Source: Devosia lacusdianchii
GTDB lineage: Bacteria; Pseudomonadota; Alphaproteobacteria; Rhizobiales; Devosiaceae
Direction: 5' to 3'
Length of the DNA: 64,000 bases
Assembly: GCF_022429625.1 (NCBI RefSeq)
Contig: NZ_CP092483.1
Coordinates: 3,707,501 to 3,771,500, forward strand
In this document: piece by piece, positions 63,751-64,000 of the stretch
Numbering within the stretch: the stretch's first letter is position 1
How the letters are laid out: each line of letters opens with the position of its first letter
Position numbers and translations under genes: made by a program
Notes under the pieces: generated by a model
Seen by the model: only the letters and a program-made list of their open reading frames with translations
The model's database searches: none
Told to the model about the DNA's origin: nothing

Positions 63751-64000
63751 TCAGGGGCGTGGGTGGCGAAACACCAGGTCCTCGGGATCCTGCCTGGGGG
63801 CCAGGGGATCGTGCACGGCGCCCAGCCGTGTCGCCACACCGAGCGAGCGGCTATTGGCAGGGTCGAAATAGCTGACCAGCGTGGTCAATCCGCGGACGTC
63901 AAAGGCCCAGTCGCGCAGCGCCCTTGCCGTCTCGACGGCATAGCCATGCCCCTCATTGCCCTCGTAAAGCAGCCAGCCCAGTTCCTTCTCCGGAAACAGC
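63751..64000 (-). CDS. GNAT-family N-acetyltransferase, C-terminal part (truncated by window end)
   Basis: The reading frame enters at the right edge and ends with TGA at 63753-63751, giving 83 residues. The pattern LGWLLYEGNEGHGYAVETARAL followed by WAFDVRGLTTLVSYFDPANSRSLGVATRLG is the acetyl-CoA-binding and C-terminal region of RimJ/RimL-type GNATs. The N-terminal half lies outside the window. Three bases from the XRE stop, convergent. Confidence 0.88.
   Translation of the reverse strand, partial: LFPEKELGWLLYEGNEGHGYAVETARALRDWAFDVRGLTTLVSYFDPANSRSLGVATRLGAVHDPLAPRQDPEDLVFRHPRP

Overview
The window looks like a chromosome segment of an alphaproteobacterium of the order Hyphomicrobiales, most likely Devosiaceae or a close relative. 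The evidence is high GC, an unmistakable rhizobial housekeeping set (DUF4167 protein, CarD, FdxA, UbiG, LysC, PtsP, PrfA, PrmC, ComF, GrxC, DUF1178) and many NMT1-type and dipeptide-type ABC importers. Genus is inference only.

Layout. 1-10 kb: an M23 cell-wall peptidase, a DHA2-type efflux pump with a VOC gene, a Sel1-repeat protein, ClpB with a plausible sigma-32 promoter, and a DUF6058-like protein. 9.9-16.9 kb: a minus-strand core run lysC-ptsP-prfA-prmC-DUF4167. 17-20.5 kb: decayed or small accessory genes (a CPCC-type pseudogene, a DUF4272 protein, a PAS-GGDEF-EAL protein, a broken HWE histidine kinase). 20.5-32.5 kb: a catabolic and transport block. It holds a five-gene minus operon (cupin, Ldh-type dehydrogenase, RidA, FAH-family hydrolase, ACMSD-like decarboxylase), a GntR/FCD regulator, two convergent taurine/NMT1-type ABC importers and a second cupin. 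Three near-identical TCGAAAATC-type near-palindromes sit at the three promoter regions, so I infer one GntR regulon. 32.5-33 kb: remnant of a leucyl aminopeptidase. 33-47.9 kb: a LysR regulator divergent from a 12-gene run (VOC, two DUF885 peptidase-like proteins, three dehydrogenases, a complete dipeptide ABC importer, a gamma-glutamyltransferase-like protein). 48.1-59.5 kb: ubiG, a few accessory genes, ilvD, an IclR regulator with an adenosylhomocysteinase-like gene, an aldo/keto reductase, then the conserved DUF1178-nitrilase-grxC-comF block and a methyltransferase. 59.5-64 kb: a quinone-oxidoreductase-like MDR, LysR, CarD, FdxA, a small membrane protein plus XRE regulator with two clear operators, and a truncated GNAT gene.

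The core genes lysC (left) and ubiG (right), usually divergent neighbours in this order, are separated by about 31 kb of accessory catabolic genes containing several pseudogenes. This suggests an insertion hotspot. Palindromic repeats of at least two families are scattered between genes, and one copy lies in frame inside prmC, adding about 46 residues next to the catalytic NPPY motif. No rRNA, tRNA, CRISPR array or intact insertion sequence was seen.
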